A stretch of 64,000 bases of DNA from an uncultured Desulfosarcina sp. (GTDB taxonomy: Bacteria; Desulfobacterota; Desulfobacteria; Desulfobacterales; Desulfosarcinaceae), in NCBI RefSeq assembly GCF_963668215.1, contig NZ_OY764190.1, positions 1,426,001 through 1,490,000 on the forward strand, given 5' to 3'. Below are positions 19,092-28,915 of this stretch, piece by piece; the stretch's first letter is position 1, and each line of letters opens with the position of its first letter. A program made the translations under genes and the position numbers. The notes below the pieces were generated by a model, which saw nothing but the letters and a program-made list of their open reading frames with translations, did no database searches and was not told the origin of the DNA.

Positions 19092-19979
19092 ATGTTCATA
19101 GATATAAGAGACCGCCCTTCCATCGGCCATGACGACGTCCTGGACCTGAACTTCATCAATTCTTCGGCTCCCTGTGTATTCAGAAAGCATTTCCGTCAGG
19201 GGCTGCGATCCCACATCATGGAAATCCTCGATCCGTTGGACATAGAGACCGAACGGAATGGGGCCATCGCCGCCGACGGCATGCGCTGGTTTCCCAAAGC
19301 CCGGCCGCAGCGCATGCTGCGCATCTTCCGCTCGCGACTGCGCACCCTGGACAACGCCCTGAAAGAAATCGGGCGGGTGAAAACCGTCGAGCGCTACCTG
19401 GCCCCGAATTTCATGGCCACCTCTCAAGAGTGCATTGTGGACTACCAGGGACCGGAAGGCCGGGATCTATTGCTGTGCGGTTTTCAGGAATATGTGGCCG
19501 GCAGCATTGTGGACCCGTGGACGATTCTCGACCGATCCGACCTGCTGCCGGCGCTATACGATGGCGCGGCAGGACCTGCCGATGGAGACGCCCCGCCCAT
19601 GAACCGATGGGTCCGGACCGTGCGTCAAAATGCCAGGGAGTTCGTTGCGCGAATCAAGCGCATGATCGTCGAAGCCGCGACCATTCCGGACCTTGCCGGA
19701 GCCGGCAATCTGATCGTAACCGCATCCGGCGAGACCCGCCTGGTGGATATCAACAACATCTCGCCGGTCGATTTCGAGGGGGCCATTTTCCTGGACGAGA
19801 AAGGGTACCCCGTGTGCGACAAATCGATCGAAGCACTGTCCCTCATCGAAGAAAAGGTCGCCGGCCAACCGATCGACAAGTATAACGGATTGTATAAGCG
19901 CTTTTTCGATCCTGTCCGGTGGGCGGCCGTCAAGGCCAGGGAGAGAGAGTTCTGGAACCGAATCCAAAACATCGCGTGA
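19092..19979 (+). CDS. Unknown protein, kinase-like nucleotide-binding motif
   Basis: A 295-residue soluble protein I do not recognise with certainty. The C-terminal third has GNLIVTASGETRLVDINNIS, which resembles the catalytic-loop/metal-loop region (N...D) of small protein-kinase-like or YrbL-type phosphotransferases. The N-terminal part contains LDLNFINSSAPCVFRKHFRQ, in which a lysine-rich strand could bind phosphate. No signal peptide or membrane helix is visible. AAGGAGA lies about 10 bases upstream of the ATG. It is flanked on both sides by paralogous binding-protein genes on the other strand. A phosphotransferase role is a guess. Confidence 0.55.
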   Translation: MFIDIRDRPSIGHDDVLDLNFINSSAPCVFRKHFRQGLRSHIMEILDPLDIETERNGAIAADGMRWFPKARPQRMLRIFRSRLRTLDNALKEIGRVKTVERYLAPNFMATSQECIVDYQGPEGRDLLLCGFQEYVAGSIVDPWTILDRSDLLPALYDGAAGPADGDAPPMNRWVRTVRQNAREFVARIKRMIVEAATIPDLAGAGNLIVTASGETRLVDINNISPVDFEGAIFLDEKGYPVCDKSIEALSLIEEKVAGQPIDKYNGLYKRFFDPVRWAAVKAREREFWNRIQNIA

Positions 19980-20002
19980 CATCATTGGGGCAAGGCTGTT
20001 TT

Positions 20003-20866
20003 CTACTTCTCTATCGATTGAAAGTCAGGATAAAAGGCATTCCATTTTTCGTACAGCTTTCTGAGCGAGTCTGTTTTTATCAGTTCATCCATCCGGCTGT
20101 CGTAGATTTCGATCAGTTTTTTCGATTTTTCCGTCTTTGCAAATCGAACGAACAGGTTTTTTACCATCACGACCTTTATCTGAAAATCAGCCAGGTCGAT
20201 CTTGTTCCGATTGACGTACCTGTTGATCGCATTCAATGAATTCATAAAAAAACCGACGCGATCCAACGCCAGCATCTTCCATCCCTGCTCGCTTTTGCTC
20301 ACTTCATGATAATTCACTTTCACGGGCAGATATTTATGATAATTGTATCCCCGCACCCAGACGACATCTTTATTTTCGATGGTAGTTACTCCGTTCCATT
20401 TCTCCACGGAGTCCGTTTTGTAAACAACGGCTGTATATTCAGTATCTAGTGGATATTTTGGGAAAAAGGCATCGACGGTATTATACGAGCCCAACATGGC
20501 ATCGCTGCTTTTCAAATCCACCCTTTTAACGGCTCTTGCCCAGGGAACAAATTCGATTTTAACCACGATCCCAACCGGCTCGTATACCATTTGCAGCAGC
20601 TCAAAATACAATCCTGTCCCGTCTTTATTGGTTATGCCCTCCCAGGCGGGCGTAACGATGTCAATTGTCGAAATTTTATTTTCTTCTGCAAATGCCACAC
20701 AAGTGCTGATGGAAAAAAGAATCAGGATTTGTCCCAATCCAAAAATGAATTTCAGCTTATCGTTAAAATCGTGCAACGATGCAACCCTTTCGGCCAACCC
20801 CTTTTGTGTATATGTTCTATTAAAATAGAGAGCACTTAATAGCAAGCTTCCTCTTTCTCCACACAA
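20003..20866 (-). CDS. Periplasmic solute-binding protein, family 3 (SBP-B)
   Basis: A paralogue of the protein at 17924-18781. Matching blocks are IDIVTPAWEGITNKDGTG, IEFVPWARAVKRVD and SDAMLGSY, then a VVYKTDSVEKWNG region. A hydrophobic export segment (LGQILILFSISTCVAFAEE) ends with an Ala-type cleavage site. The start is uncertain: the frame opens with a TTG at 20866 and no ATG with a good ribosome site precedes the signal segment, so the true start may be a later TTG. There is no transporter gene nearby. Codon use is more AT-rich than in SBP-A, so the two may have separate origins rather than a recent duplication. Confidence 0.75.
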   Translation of the reverse strand: MCGERGSLLLSALYFNRTYTQKGLAERVASLHDFNDKLKFIFGLGQILILFSISTCVAFAEENKISTIDIVTPAWEGITNKDGTGLYFELLQMVYEPVGIVVKIEFVPWARAVKRVDLKSSDAMLGSYNTVDAFFPKYPLDTEYTAVVYKTDSVEKWNGVTTIENKDVVWVRGYNYHKYLPVKVNYHEVSKSEQGWKMLALDRVGFFMNSLNAINRYVNRNKIDLADFQIKVVMVKNLFVRFAKTEKSKKLIEIYDSRMDELIKTDSLRKLYEKWNAFYPDFQSIEK

Positions 20867-20920
20867 CGTCGATCCACCAGAAATATCCGGCCGGCGACAG
20901 AAACGATTCCAACGGCAGCA

Positions 20921-21073
20921 TTACGGCGGCCATCGGGAAAGCAAATGCCACCTGGCACTCAATTCAATCCCGTCGCAATTGCTCAGCCTTGCCCGGCTCC
21001 GGTGTACCCCCGATTTCACGTTCAACCAAAGCAGAACGATCACAAGAATTATAAACATCACCAGAACAGACAT
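20921..21073 (-). CDS. Small predicted membrane protein (50 residues)
   Basis: ATG 21073 is preceded by AAAGGAGAGGGGGAA, an excellent ribosome site. The product starts MSVLVMFIILVIVLLWLNVK, a single membrane helix, followed by a short charged tail (about 30 residues). It lies in the 20867-21257 gap, upstream of the binding-protein gene on the same strand. Homologues would be needed to confirm it is real. Confidence 0.4.
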   Translation of the reverse strand: MSVLVMFIILVIVLLWLNVKSGVHRSRARLSNCDGIELSARWHLLSRWPP

Positions 21074-21176
21074 TTCCCCCTCTCCTTTTATTTACCGGCG
21101 ATCTCCCCGATGGGAAAACTGGTTTGCAAAGCCGGCCGAATTATAAAAAAGATGGGTAATGTCTGGAATGGGAATT

Positions 21177-21197
21177 GAATCCTTTTTGAAAGGATTC
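21177..21197 (-). terminator. Possible terminator after metW
   Basis: GAATCCTTT and AAAGGATTC form a 9-bp stem with a three-base loop, 60 bases beyond the metW stop. A second weaker hairpin (GAATCACGG...CCGTGGATTC, about 21213-21240) lies closer. T-runs are weak, so termination is only suggested. Confidence 0.35.
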
Positions 21198-21257
21198 GAT
21201 TAACAATTCACGGAATCACGGGGCATTGACCGTGGATTCAAAAGAATGGGGAATTCT

Positions 21258-21905
21258 TCATGGGGCTGTCGATGCACCACTGCCGCTGCGTGTGATCACG
21301 AACAGCCCGATATGGGCCAGCAGGTTGACGGCACGTTTCCAGAAAAGCCGCTTCACCCAGCGACCGCCCATGAGGTAGCGCTGGTGAACGATGTCGATCT
21401 TCTCCCTTCGGCAATAATCGAAGAAATCCTGGATGGAGAGCACCCGGATATTGGGGGTGTCGTACCATTCGAAGGGCAGGGCCGGCGACTTGGGCGCCCG
21501 GCCGCCGAAAAACAATCCCCGGCGAAGCTGCCACTGGGCGAAATTGGGGAATCCCAATATGCCGTATCGCCCGATGCGCAGGACCTCTTCAAGAACCAGC
21601 ATGGGATGCTTGACTACCTGTAAGGTCTGGTTGAGAATCACGTAGTCGTAGGACTGGTCGGGAAAATCCGTGAGGCCGTCGTCCAGGTTGCCTTGGTAGA
21701 CATTCAAGCCGCTGGCCAGGCCGTTGACCAGTTGCATGCCGTCGATGTCCAGCCCCGTGCCCCGAATTCGTTTTTCACGCACCAGTTGATTGAGCAGGCT
21801 GCAGTCTCCGCAGCCCAGATCCAGCACCCGCGCCCCTTCGGGAACCAGGGTCAGGATCATATCCCGGTCGGTGCGGCTGAGCCGGTCCACGTATTGCGAT
21901 GTCAT
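21258..21905 (-). CDS. metW: MetW, methionine biosynthesis methyltransferase-like protein
   Basis: A 215-residue class I SAM-methyltransferase-fold protein. The SAM motif is VLDLGCGDCSLLNQL, followed by GTGLDIDGMQLVNGLASG. Downstream come NLDDGLTDFPDQSYDYVILN and the MetW-typical VVKHPMLVLEEVLRIG and GFPNFAQWQLR. MetW works with MetX in homoserine acyl transfer in many proteobacteria. ATG 21905 overlaps the metX stop by four bases (ATGA) and is preceded by GAGGAGG. The long upstream extension of the frame lies in metX and is not used. Confidence 0.93.
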   Translation of the reverse strand: MTSQYVDRLSRTDRDMILTLVPEGARVLDLGCGDCSLLNQLVREKRIRGTGLDIDGMQLVNGLASGLNVYQGNLDDGLTDFPDQSYDYVILNQTLQVVKHPMLVLEEVLRIGRYGILGFPNFAQWQLRRGLFFGGRAPKSPALPFEWYDTPNIRVLSIQDFFDYCRREKIDIVHQRYLMGGRWVKRLFWKRAVNLLAHIGLFVITRSGSGASTAP

Positions 21906-23041
21906 GGGGACACCTCCTCGCTCACGCCGGTGAGAAATCCGGAAACGATACGGGTCAGCTTCTCCTCCTCCAGCAAAAAGGCATCGTGCCCGTGGGGGGA
22001 TTCGATATCGATAAAAGAGACATCTTTTCCCCGGGAGAGCAATGCCCGCACGATTTCCCGGCTCTGGTCCGTTGGAAACAGCCAATCCGTGGAGTAGGAA
22101 ACGAACAGGTAGCGCGCCCGGGCATCGGCAAAGGCATCTTTCAGGGGGCCGTATGTTCGGGCGATGTCGAAATAGTCCATGGCTTTGGTAATATACAGAT
22201 AGCTGTTGGCGTCGAAGCGCTTGGTAAAGGCGCTGCCCTGGTAATCCAGGTAGGACTCGATGGCGAACTCGGTGGAAAAGTTGTAGCTGAGACGGTTGGC
22301 CGACTGCAGGCGCCGGCCGAACTTCTCATCCAGCAGCAGTTCGGACAGGTAGGTAATGTGGCCCACCATGCGGGCGATGGCCAGCCCCTTTTCAGGCCCT
22401 TTGTCGTTGTAGCTGCCGCCCTGCCACTCCGGATCGCGGGTGATGGCGCTGCGTCCCACGGCATTGAAGGCAATGGCCTGGGTGGACAGCCGCGCGGCCG
22501 AGGCGATGCAGATGGCCGACCGCACCATTTCGGGATAACGCAGGCTCCACTCCAGCACCTGGAAGCCCCCCATGGAACCGCCGGCGACGCTGTAGAGCCG
22601 GGTAATGCCCAGATGGTCGATCAGCCGCTTCTGGGCCGCCACCATGTCGCCGATGGTTACCACGGGGAAATCCAGGCCGTAGGGTGCACCGGTTTCCGGA
22701 TTGATGCTGCCCGGTCCGGTGGACCCGCGGCACCCGGCAATGACATTGGAACAGATCACCCAGTATCGTTCGGTATCGAAGGCCTTGCCCGGACCGATCA
22801 TGCCGTCCCACCAGCCCGTGTAGCGGTCGTGGGGGCTGTGAACACCGGCGGCGTGATGGTCGCCGGAAAGGGCGTGGCAGATCAGGATGGCGTTGCTGCG
22901 ATCCTCGTTGGGCTGACCATAAGTCTCGTAGGCAATCTCAACCGGTCCCAACGTATAGCCCGACTCCAACGGCAGCGGTTTTTCGCGGCTGCCGAAAACG
23001 AAAACCTCCGGGGTGACTTGCCCGACCGATTGTCTCTCCAT
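21902..23041 (-). CDS. metX: Homoserine O-acetyltransferase
   Basis: A 379-residue alpha/beta-hydrolase that acylates homoserine for methionine synthesis. Visible signatures are YETYGQPNEDRSNAILICHA, the oxyanion/active-site block WWDGMIGPGKAFDT, the nucleophile elbow GGSMGGFQVLEW, DWLFPTDQSREIV and the catalytic His in SPHGHDAFLLEE. It lies 22 bases after metY and overlaps metW, forming metYXW. Whether the acyl donor is acetyl- or succinyl-CoA depends on a few residues; pairing with an O-acetylhomoserine sulfhydrylase favours acetyl. Confidence 0.94.
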   Translation of the reverse strand: MERQSVGQVTPEVFVFGSREKPLPLESGYTLGPVEIAYETYGQPNEDRSNAILICHALSGDHHAAGVHSPHDRYTGWWDGMIGPGKAFDTERYWVICSNVIAGCRGSTGPGSINPETGAPYGLDFPVVTIGDMVAAQKRLIDHLGITRLYSVAGGSMGGFQVLEWSLRYPEMVRSAICIASAARLSTQAIAFNAVGRSAITRDPEWQGGSYNDKGPEKGLAIARMVGHITYLSELLLDEKFGRRLQSANRLSYNFSTEFAIESYLDYQGSAFTKRFDANSYLYITKAMDYFDIARTYGPLKDAFADARARYLFVSYSTDWLFPTDQSREIVRALLSRGKDVSFIDIESPHGHDAFLLEEEKLTRIVSGFLTGVSEEVSP

Positions 23042-23063
23042 TCGTCTCCTCTCCCACCTGCCG

Positions 23064-24550
<1,487 letters not shown>

Positions 24551-24625
24551 ATCAATTTTTAAAAAGAAGTAAGACGGGTGGTTTCGATTGTCAAGCTGGA
24601 CGACGGTGTTAACCCCAGCGTTGCA

Positions 24626-24721
24626 AAAGCCGGAGGGAGCCAGAGCCAAGGCGCCAAGGGTGAAGCCGTAGTGGTCTACTGCAATCCCTTGGCAACGCCG
24701 GATCTGGTTTCCTCCGGCTTT
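24626..24721. repeat. Structured palindromic repeat, copy B
   Basis: Outer arms AAAGCCGGAGGGAGCCAGA (24626-24644) and TCTGGTTTCCTCCGGCTTT (24703-24721) pair over 19 bp with two G-T pairs. Inside are CAAGGCG (24647) and CAACGCCGG (24693), an inner stem CCAAGGG/CCCTTGG, then TGAAGCC and a central hairpin GTAG-TGGT-CTAC. Same plan as copies A and C. It lies upstream of the SAM riboswitch and downstream of nothing obvious; the rest of 24551-24880 shows no gene. Confidence 0.75.
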
Positions 24722-24880
24722 CCCGCCAGGGTAAAAAAAGAGAAAATTATCGTTACCCCTGGAATACACACATGGTGCATACCAGAGCGCAGGCAAAAAT
24801 AATGAATTATATATATCATTTCAAATAGTAACGAAAATTTTCGCATTTTTTATGCAACGATGGGGTTAATCCATCAACGT

Positions 24881-25816
24881 CTATTTGGCCTTCAACGGTC
24901 GGCATGTCTTGCGGAAAAGACGCATCCGTAAAGCCGGCAAATCGAGTTTGGCCAGCGACAGGGCGTTTCCAGCCAAAATGACAGCGACGCCGGTTACAGC
25001 CGGCAATGACCAGCGGTAGTCCTCGAACAGGGTGGATATGGCCAAGGCGACGATGGGAAACAGCAGCGAGGCGTATGCGGCCCGGTCCGCACCGATGCGT
25101 CCCACCAGGGTCAGGTAGCAGCCGAAGGCCACCACCGAACCGAAAAGGGCTAAATAAACAAGGGAGAGGATGTAGGTTGGCGACGGATCGAAGCCGAAGT
25201 GCTTGCCCGCAACCATTGCCGCTGCAAGGAGGGACAGAACGCCGTATGCCATGCCGTAGGCGTTTGTCTGGACGACCGGCAGGCCGTGCCGCTGGTTGCG
25301 GGCCGACAGGATGTTGCCCAAAGAGGCCATCAGGGTGGCGGTCACGCTCAACAAAAACCCCTTGAAACCGGCATCGTCCAGACTGAATTCGGAAAGCTCG
25401 GGCCAGAACACCAGGCCGATGCCCATGATGCCCAGCACAGCTCCGGCGACGACGTTGCCCCGGATGGGGGCGCTTAGGAAGATACGCCCGTTAAGGATGT
25501 TCCAAAAAACGATGGTGGAGAAGACCACGGCTACGATTCCGCTGGTCAAGTGCACTTCAGCCAGGTAGACCAGCCAGTAGTTGACGCCGAACAGGCAGGC
25601 GCCCTGCAGGGCGATGAACAGGTGGTCGCGCAGGGTAAAACGCATCTTCAAGCCACGCAGGCCGCACCAGGCGAAGAGTAGAGCCGTTGCCAGACAAAAC
25701 CGGTAAACTACTGAAACCAGGGGGTCCACATGCCCCAGCTGGAACTTGATCCCAAGCCAGGTCGATCCCCAGATGAACACTGTGAGGGTATAAAGGAACA
25801 GGTTTCTGGTCGGCAC
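24881..25816 (-). CDS. EamA-family (DMT) transporter
   Basis: A 311-residue inner-membrane protein with about ten hydrophobic helices in two EamA repeats. The first repeat starts LFLYTLTVFIWGSTWLGIKF, the second around AYGVLSLLAAAMVAG. YLTLVGRIGADRAAYASLLF and PIVALAISTLFEDYRW are typical of the RhaT/YdcZ-like drug/metabolite exporters. The start is a GTG at 25816 with AAGGAAGG upstream. The substrate is unknown, often amino acids or metabolites. Confidence 0.9.
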   Translation of the reverse strand: MPTRNLFLYTLTVFIWGSTWLGIKFQLGHVDPLVSVVYRFCLATALLFAWCGLRGLKMRFTLRDHLFIALQGACLFGVNYWLVYLAEVHLTSGIVAVVFSTIVFWNILNGRIFLSAPIRGNVVAGAVLGIMGIGLVFWPELSEFSLDDAGFKGFLLSVTATLMASLGNILSARNQRHGLPVVQTNAYGMAYGVLSLLAAAMVAGKHFGFDPSPTYILSLVYLALFGSVVAFGCYLTLVGRIGADRAAYASLLFPIVALAISTLFEDYRWSLPAVTGVAVILAGNALSLAKLDLPALRMRLFRKTCRPLKAK

Positions 25817-26142
25817 GGTACCCCCGCCTTCCTTTGGGTTTTTCTCTTAAAGGGGAAGCATGATTTCAAAATTGGAATATATTGTGTCGTACCATATTCC
25901 TGAATATAGTCACAGATACAGAATTCAATAAAAAAACAAATAACAGTATTATGGCAGAAAAACGATTATCGTAAACCGCCCCGTAAAGGCGGGCGTTGCT
26001 TATTGGTTCGAAGATATAGTTATCGTGCCGACCCGGCTATAAATTGACAAATCGCCACAATTCTGACAAGTTGCAACGATCCTGATCGCAAGAAACCATC
26101 AACCTCAATAGACGGCCCACTGAAGCCGACAACACCAATCTC
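25817..26142. other. Divergent intergenic gap with small palindrome
   Basis: 326 bases between divergent EamA and UbiA genes. GGAATAT and ATATTCC form an inverted repeat around 25874-25900 with a 13-base spacer, close to the EamA start and a possible operator. A GGCGGGC/GCCCCG region near 25978-25995 is self-complementary but short. No gene is seen. Confidence 0.35.
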
Positions 26143-27075
26143 ATGACCTTACAAGCCATTCTCACCCATCCGCGTCTAAAGCTCTTTCTCGCGCTGTCCC
26201 GCACACCCCACGGGATAATCGATATCGCCACGCCAATGCTGGCCGCCCTGCTATGCCTGGGACATTTTCCTCCGCCGACCACGATCCTGTTGGGGATCAT
26301 TACCGTCTTCGCCGGCTATACAGCCGTTTATGCCCTCAATGATCTGGTGGACTATCGAACGGACAGGGAAAAGGTCCGCGCCGGGGGCTACGAAGACGGT
26401 GAGGATTATATCGACGGGGTGCTGGTTCGGCACCCGCTGGCCAAGGGCGTATTGAGCCTGCCCGAAGGCATTGTGTGGGCCGGGGGATGGGCTCTGGTGG
26501 CCATGGTCGGCGCCTGGCTGCTCAATCCGGTGTGTCTTGCCGTCTTTCTGGTCGGCGGTCTGCTGGAGGTTGTTTATTGTCTGCTGTGGCGGGTAACGCC
26601 GTTCAGGGCGCTGATCAACGGCATCGTCAAAACCTTGGGCTCCGTCGCCGCCGTGTACGCCGTCAATCCGCAACCGTCCATGGTTTTTCTTATCACCCTC
26701 TTTCTCTGGATCTTTTTCTGGGAGATCGGCGGGCAGAACATCCCCAACGACTGGACCGATATCGAAGAAGATCGCCGATTCAATGCCAAAACCATTCCCG
26801 TCAAACTAGGCCTCAGGCGGGCCGGTCTGTTGTCCCTGGTTTGTCTGGTGGCAGCCTTTTTCCTGACCTTTCTGACGCTATGGATTTCACCGCTGGTTTT
26901 CGGCGCCATCCACCTGATAGCCGCCGCCGGCCTGGGCATCTGGCTGTTGCTGCTGCCCGCCATGCGACTGGTGGAAACCAACGACCGCAGCCAGGCCATG
27001 ACGCTGTTCAACAGGGCCAGCCACTTTCCCCTTAGCATGTTTGCGGTCGTGCTGGTGCGGCTTCTGTTTCTATAA
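26143..27075 (+). CDS. UbiA-family prenyltransferase
   Basis: A 310-residue polytopic membrane protein. The two aspartate-rich motifs of the family are present: NDLVDYRTDREK near residue 67 and NDWTDIEEDRRFNAKTIPVK near residue 202. About eight or nine hydrophobic helices surround them. UbiA enzymes attach polyprenyl chains to aromatic acids, to haem or to other acceptors. With UbiE- and UbiG-like methyltransferases convergent next door, a quinone role (menaquinone in this kind of organism) is likely, but the acceptor cannot be read from sequence. Confidence 0.87.
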   Translation: MTLQAILTHPRLKLFLALSRTPHGIIDIATPMLAALLCLGHFPPPTTILLGIITVFAGYTAVYALNDLVDYRTDREKVRAGGYEDGEDYIDGVLVRHPLAKGVLSLPEGIVWAGGWALVAMVGAWLLNPVCLAVFLVGGLLEVVYCLLWRVTPFRALINGIVKTLGSVAAVYAVNPQPSMVFLITLFLWIFFWEIGGQNIPNDWTDIEEDRRFNAKTIPVKLGLRRAGLLSLVCLVAAFFLTFLTLWISPLVFGAIHLIAAAGLGIWLLLLPAMRLVETNDRSQAMTLFNRASHFPLSMFAVVLVRLLFL

Positions 27076-27084
27076 TCAACCCAC

Positions 27085-27897
27085 TCATTTCATGCCCACA
27101 TGGGCCACAGATATCCCGTTGGTCATCGATTTCCAGTGCACGTCGCGCAGTCCCAGGCCGGTCAGCATATCCGCCAGTTCGTCCGGCAGGGGAAACATGC
27201 GGATGGTTTCGGGCAGGCAGGCATAGGATTCGGCCGAGCCCACCAGCAACTGCCCCAGCGCCGGCATGACGTTGAAGGAGTAAAAGTCGTACAGGGCGCA
27301 AAACAATGGGTTGGTGGGCCGTGAAAACTCCAGGCAGAGGAAACGGCCCCCGGGCTTGAGCACCCGCACCATTTCGGAAAACCCCTGCCGCAGATGGGTC
27401 AAATTGCGAATGCCGAAACCCACCATGGCGCAGTCGAAGCTGTTGTCGGGAAAGGCGATCCGCTCGGCGTCGCCCTGGACATAGCCGATTTGGCTGTATT
27501 TCGCATAGGGATCGATCTTGTGGCGGCCGGCCGCGATCATGGCGTAGTTGATGTCGTAAATGGTCACCTGGCCGGTGGGTCCGGTGCGCCGGGCGGCCAG
27601 CATCGCCAGATCACCTGTGCCGCCGCACACGTCCAGCACCCTGTCTCCCTTTTTTACGCCGAGCATGCGTACGGCCGACCGTTTCCAGGCATGCTGGATG
27701 CCGAAGCTGAGCAGGGAGTTCATGAAGTCGTATTTGGGCGCCACCCGCTCGAAATGGACCCGAACGGCGTCGGCCTTCTTCTTCTCGTCATACTCGCGAA
27801 TGCCGAAGCGGGCCTTGCCGGTGGCGCGAATATGATCGTCCAACTGCTCTTTGCGTTTGTTGTCGTCGAACCAGTTCGGATTTTTCCAGAAAGCCAT
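27085..27897 (-). CDS. Demethylmenaquinone methyltransferase (UbiE/MenG family)
   Basis: A 270-residue SAM methyltransferase. [50 protein letters not shown], and VLKPGGRFLCLEFSRPTNP are hallmark UbiE/MenG blocks. It would methylate demethylmenaquinone at the last step of menaquinone synthesis. It has an N-terminal extension of about 35 residues compared with the usual start. It is 16 bases downstream of the UbiG-like gene, so the two form an operon. Confidence 0.9.
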   Translation of the reverse strand: MAFWKNPNWFDDNKRKEQLDDHIRATGKARFGIREYDEKKKADAVRVHFERVAPKYDFMNSLLSFGIQHAWKRSAVRMLGVKKGDRVLDVCGGTGDLAMLAARRTGPTGQVTIYDINYAMIAAGRHKIDPYAKYSQIGYVQGDAERIAFPDNSFDCAMVGFGIRNLTHLRQGFSEMVRVLKPGGRFLCLEFSRPTNPLFCALYDFYSFNVMPALGQLLVGSAESYACLPETIRMFPLPDELADMLTGLGLRDVHWKSMTNGISVAHVGMK

Positions 27898-27913
27898 TAT
27901 CGTCCCTTCCGGA

Positions 27914-28615
27914 TCATTTTTTAAAGTGCATCAGATAATTCATCTTGGTACTGCGGCACAGCGCCGCATACCCGCCGAAAGGAATGTAGCGCAGCCCGGA
28001 AAGATTCTCAAAATGCAAACCGGCCGCCCGGCCCCACTGTTTCAGCTCCTCGGGCCTGACCAGTTTCCCGTATGTATGAGTGCCTTTTCTCACAATGCCC
28101 ATGACATGCTCGGCGGCCACGATTACCAGCAGCCAGGAAAGCCAGGTTCGGTTGACCGTGGCGAAAAAAACGTCTCCGCCGGCTTTTACCAGGCGGCCGC
28201 AGGCGTTAAGAATGGATGCCGGCCGGGGAACGTGTTCGAGCAGTTCCATGCAGACGACCACATCGTAGCGGCCCGGCGCTTCTTCCGCCAACTTTTCCGC
28301 CGTGGTCTGCCGGTAGTCGATCTGCAGACCGCCAGCCCGTGTATGCGCCCGGGCCACCGCCAGGGAAGCTCCGACCATGTCGATGCCGGTCACCAGACCT
28401 CCGGCCGCGGCCAGGCCCTCGGAAAGCAACCCACCGCCGCAGCCCACGTCCAGCAACTGTTTGCCGTTGACGTCGACGCGATCACACACATAGCCCAGGC
28501 GCACGGGATTGATATCGTGCAGGGCCTTGAATTCGCCGTAGCGGTCCCACCAGATGTCGGCCATGGCCGAAAAACGGGCGATTTCGCCGGCGTCGATATT
28601 GTCGATAGTATTCAT
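27914..28615 (-). CDS. UbiG-like class I SAM methyltransferase
   Basis: A 233-residue protein matching UbiG (O-methyltransferase of ubiquinone synthesis): IARFSAMADIWWDRYGEFKA, LHDINPVRLGYV, LLDVGCGGGLLSEGLA, VVCMELLEHVPRPASIL and a C-terminal block WLLVIVAAEHVMGIVRKGTH. I chose ATG 28615 (AAGGCG upstream) over the longer frame. Ubiquinone would be unexpected in a strict anaerobe, so the real substrate may be another quinone or phenolic. Co-transcribed with the UbiE-like gene. Confidence 0.85.
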   Translation of the reverse strand: MNTIDNIDAGEIARFSAMADIWWDRYGEFKALHDINPVRLGYVCDRVDVNGKQLLDVGCGGGLLSEGLAAAGGLVTGIDMVGASLAVARAHTRAGGLQIDYRQTTAEKLAEEAPGRYDVVVCMELLEHVPRPASILNACGRLVKAGGDVFFATVNRTWLSWLLVIVAAEHVMGIVRKGTHTYGKLVRPEELKQWGRAAGLHFENLSGLRYIPFGGYAALCRSTKMNYLMHFKK

Positions 28616-28915
28616 GGGTGCTGTCTGCGCCTTTCGAATCGATAGGAGATAACAGATCGAAGATTGCGGATCAAGATCGATGAGCCGTTTCAACGGGTAT
28701 TCGTATCTGGCTTTGCGCATACCAACGCCACTTTCAACGTGTTGCCCGACAATGGCCTTGACCGTCGATGGCCAACTGGGTTACGCATACGTATCCCGCT
28801 CTTTTTTCTGAACCGAAGCTACCGACAAGAATCAATTCGCTGAATTCTACCGGACGGTTTGTCTCACTCAGGAACAGGGATGGATCAGTCACATTCACAC
28901 CTTGAGGTGGCATGC
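28616..28915. other. Divergent intergenic gap
   Basis: 300 bases between the UbiG-like gene and the lipoprotein gene. No consensus promoter, RNA or credible frame is seen. Confidence 0.3.

Noticed and set aside
20945..21178. A 77-residue plus-strand frame
   Set aside because: Composition is not protein-like and there is no ribosome site; the opposite strand has a better small frame with a strong one.
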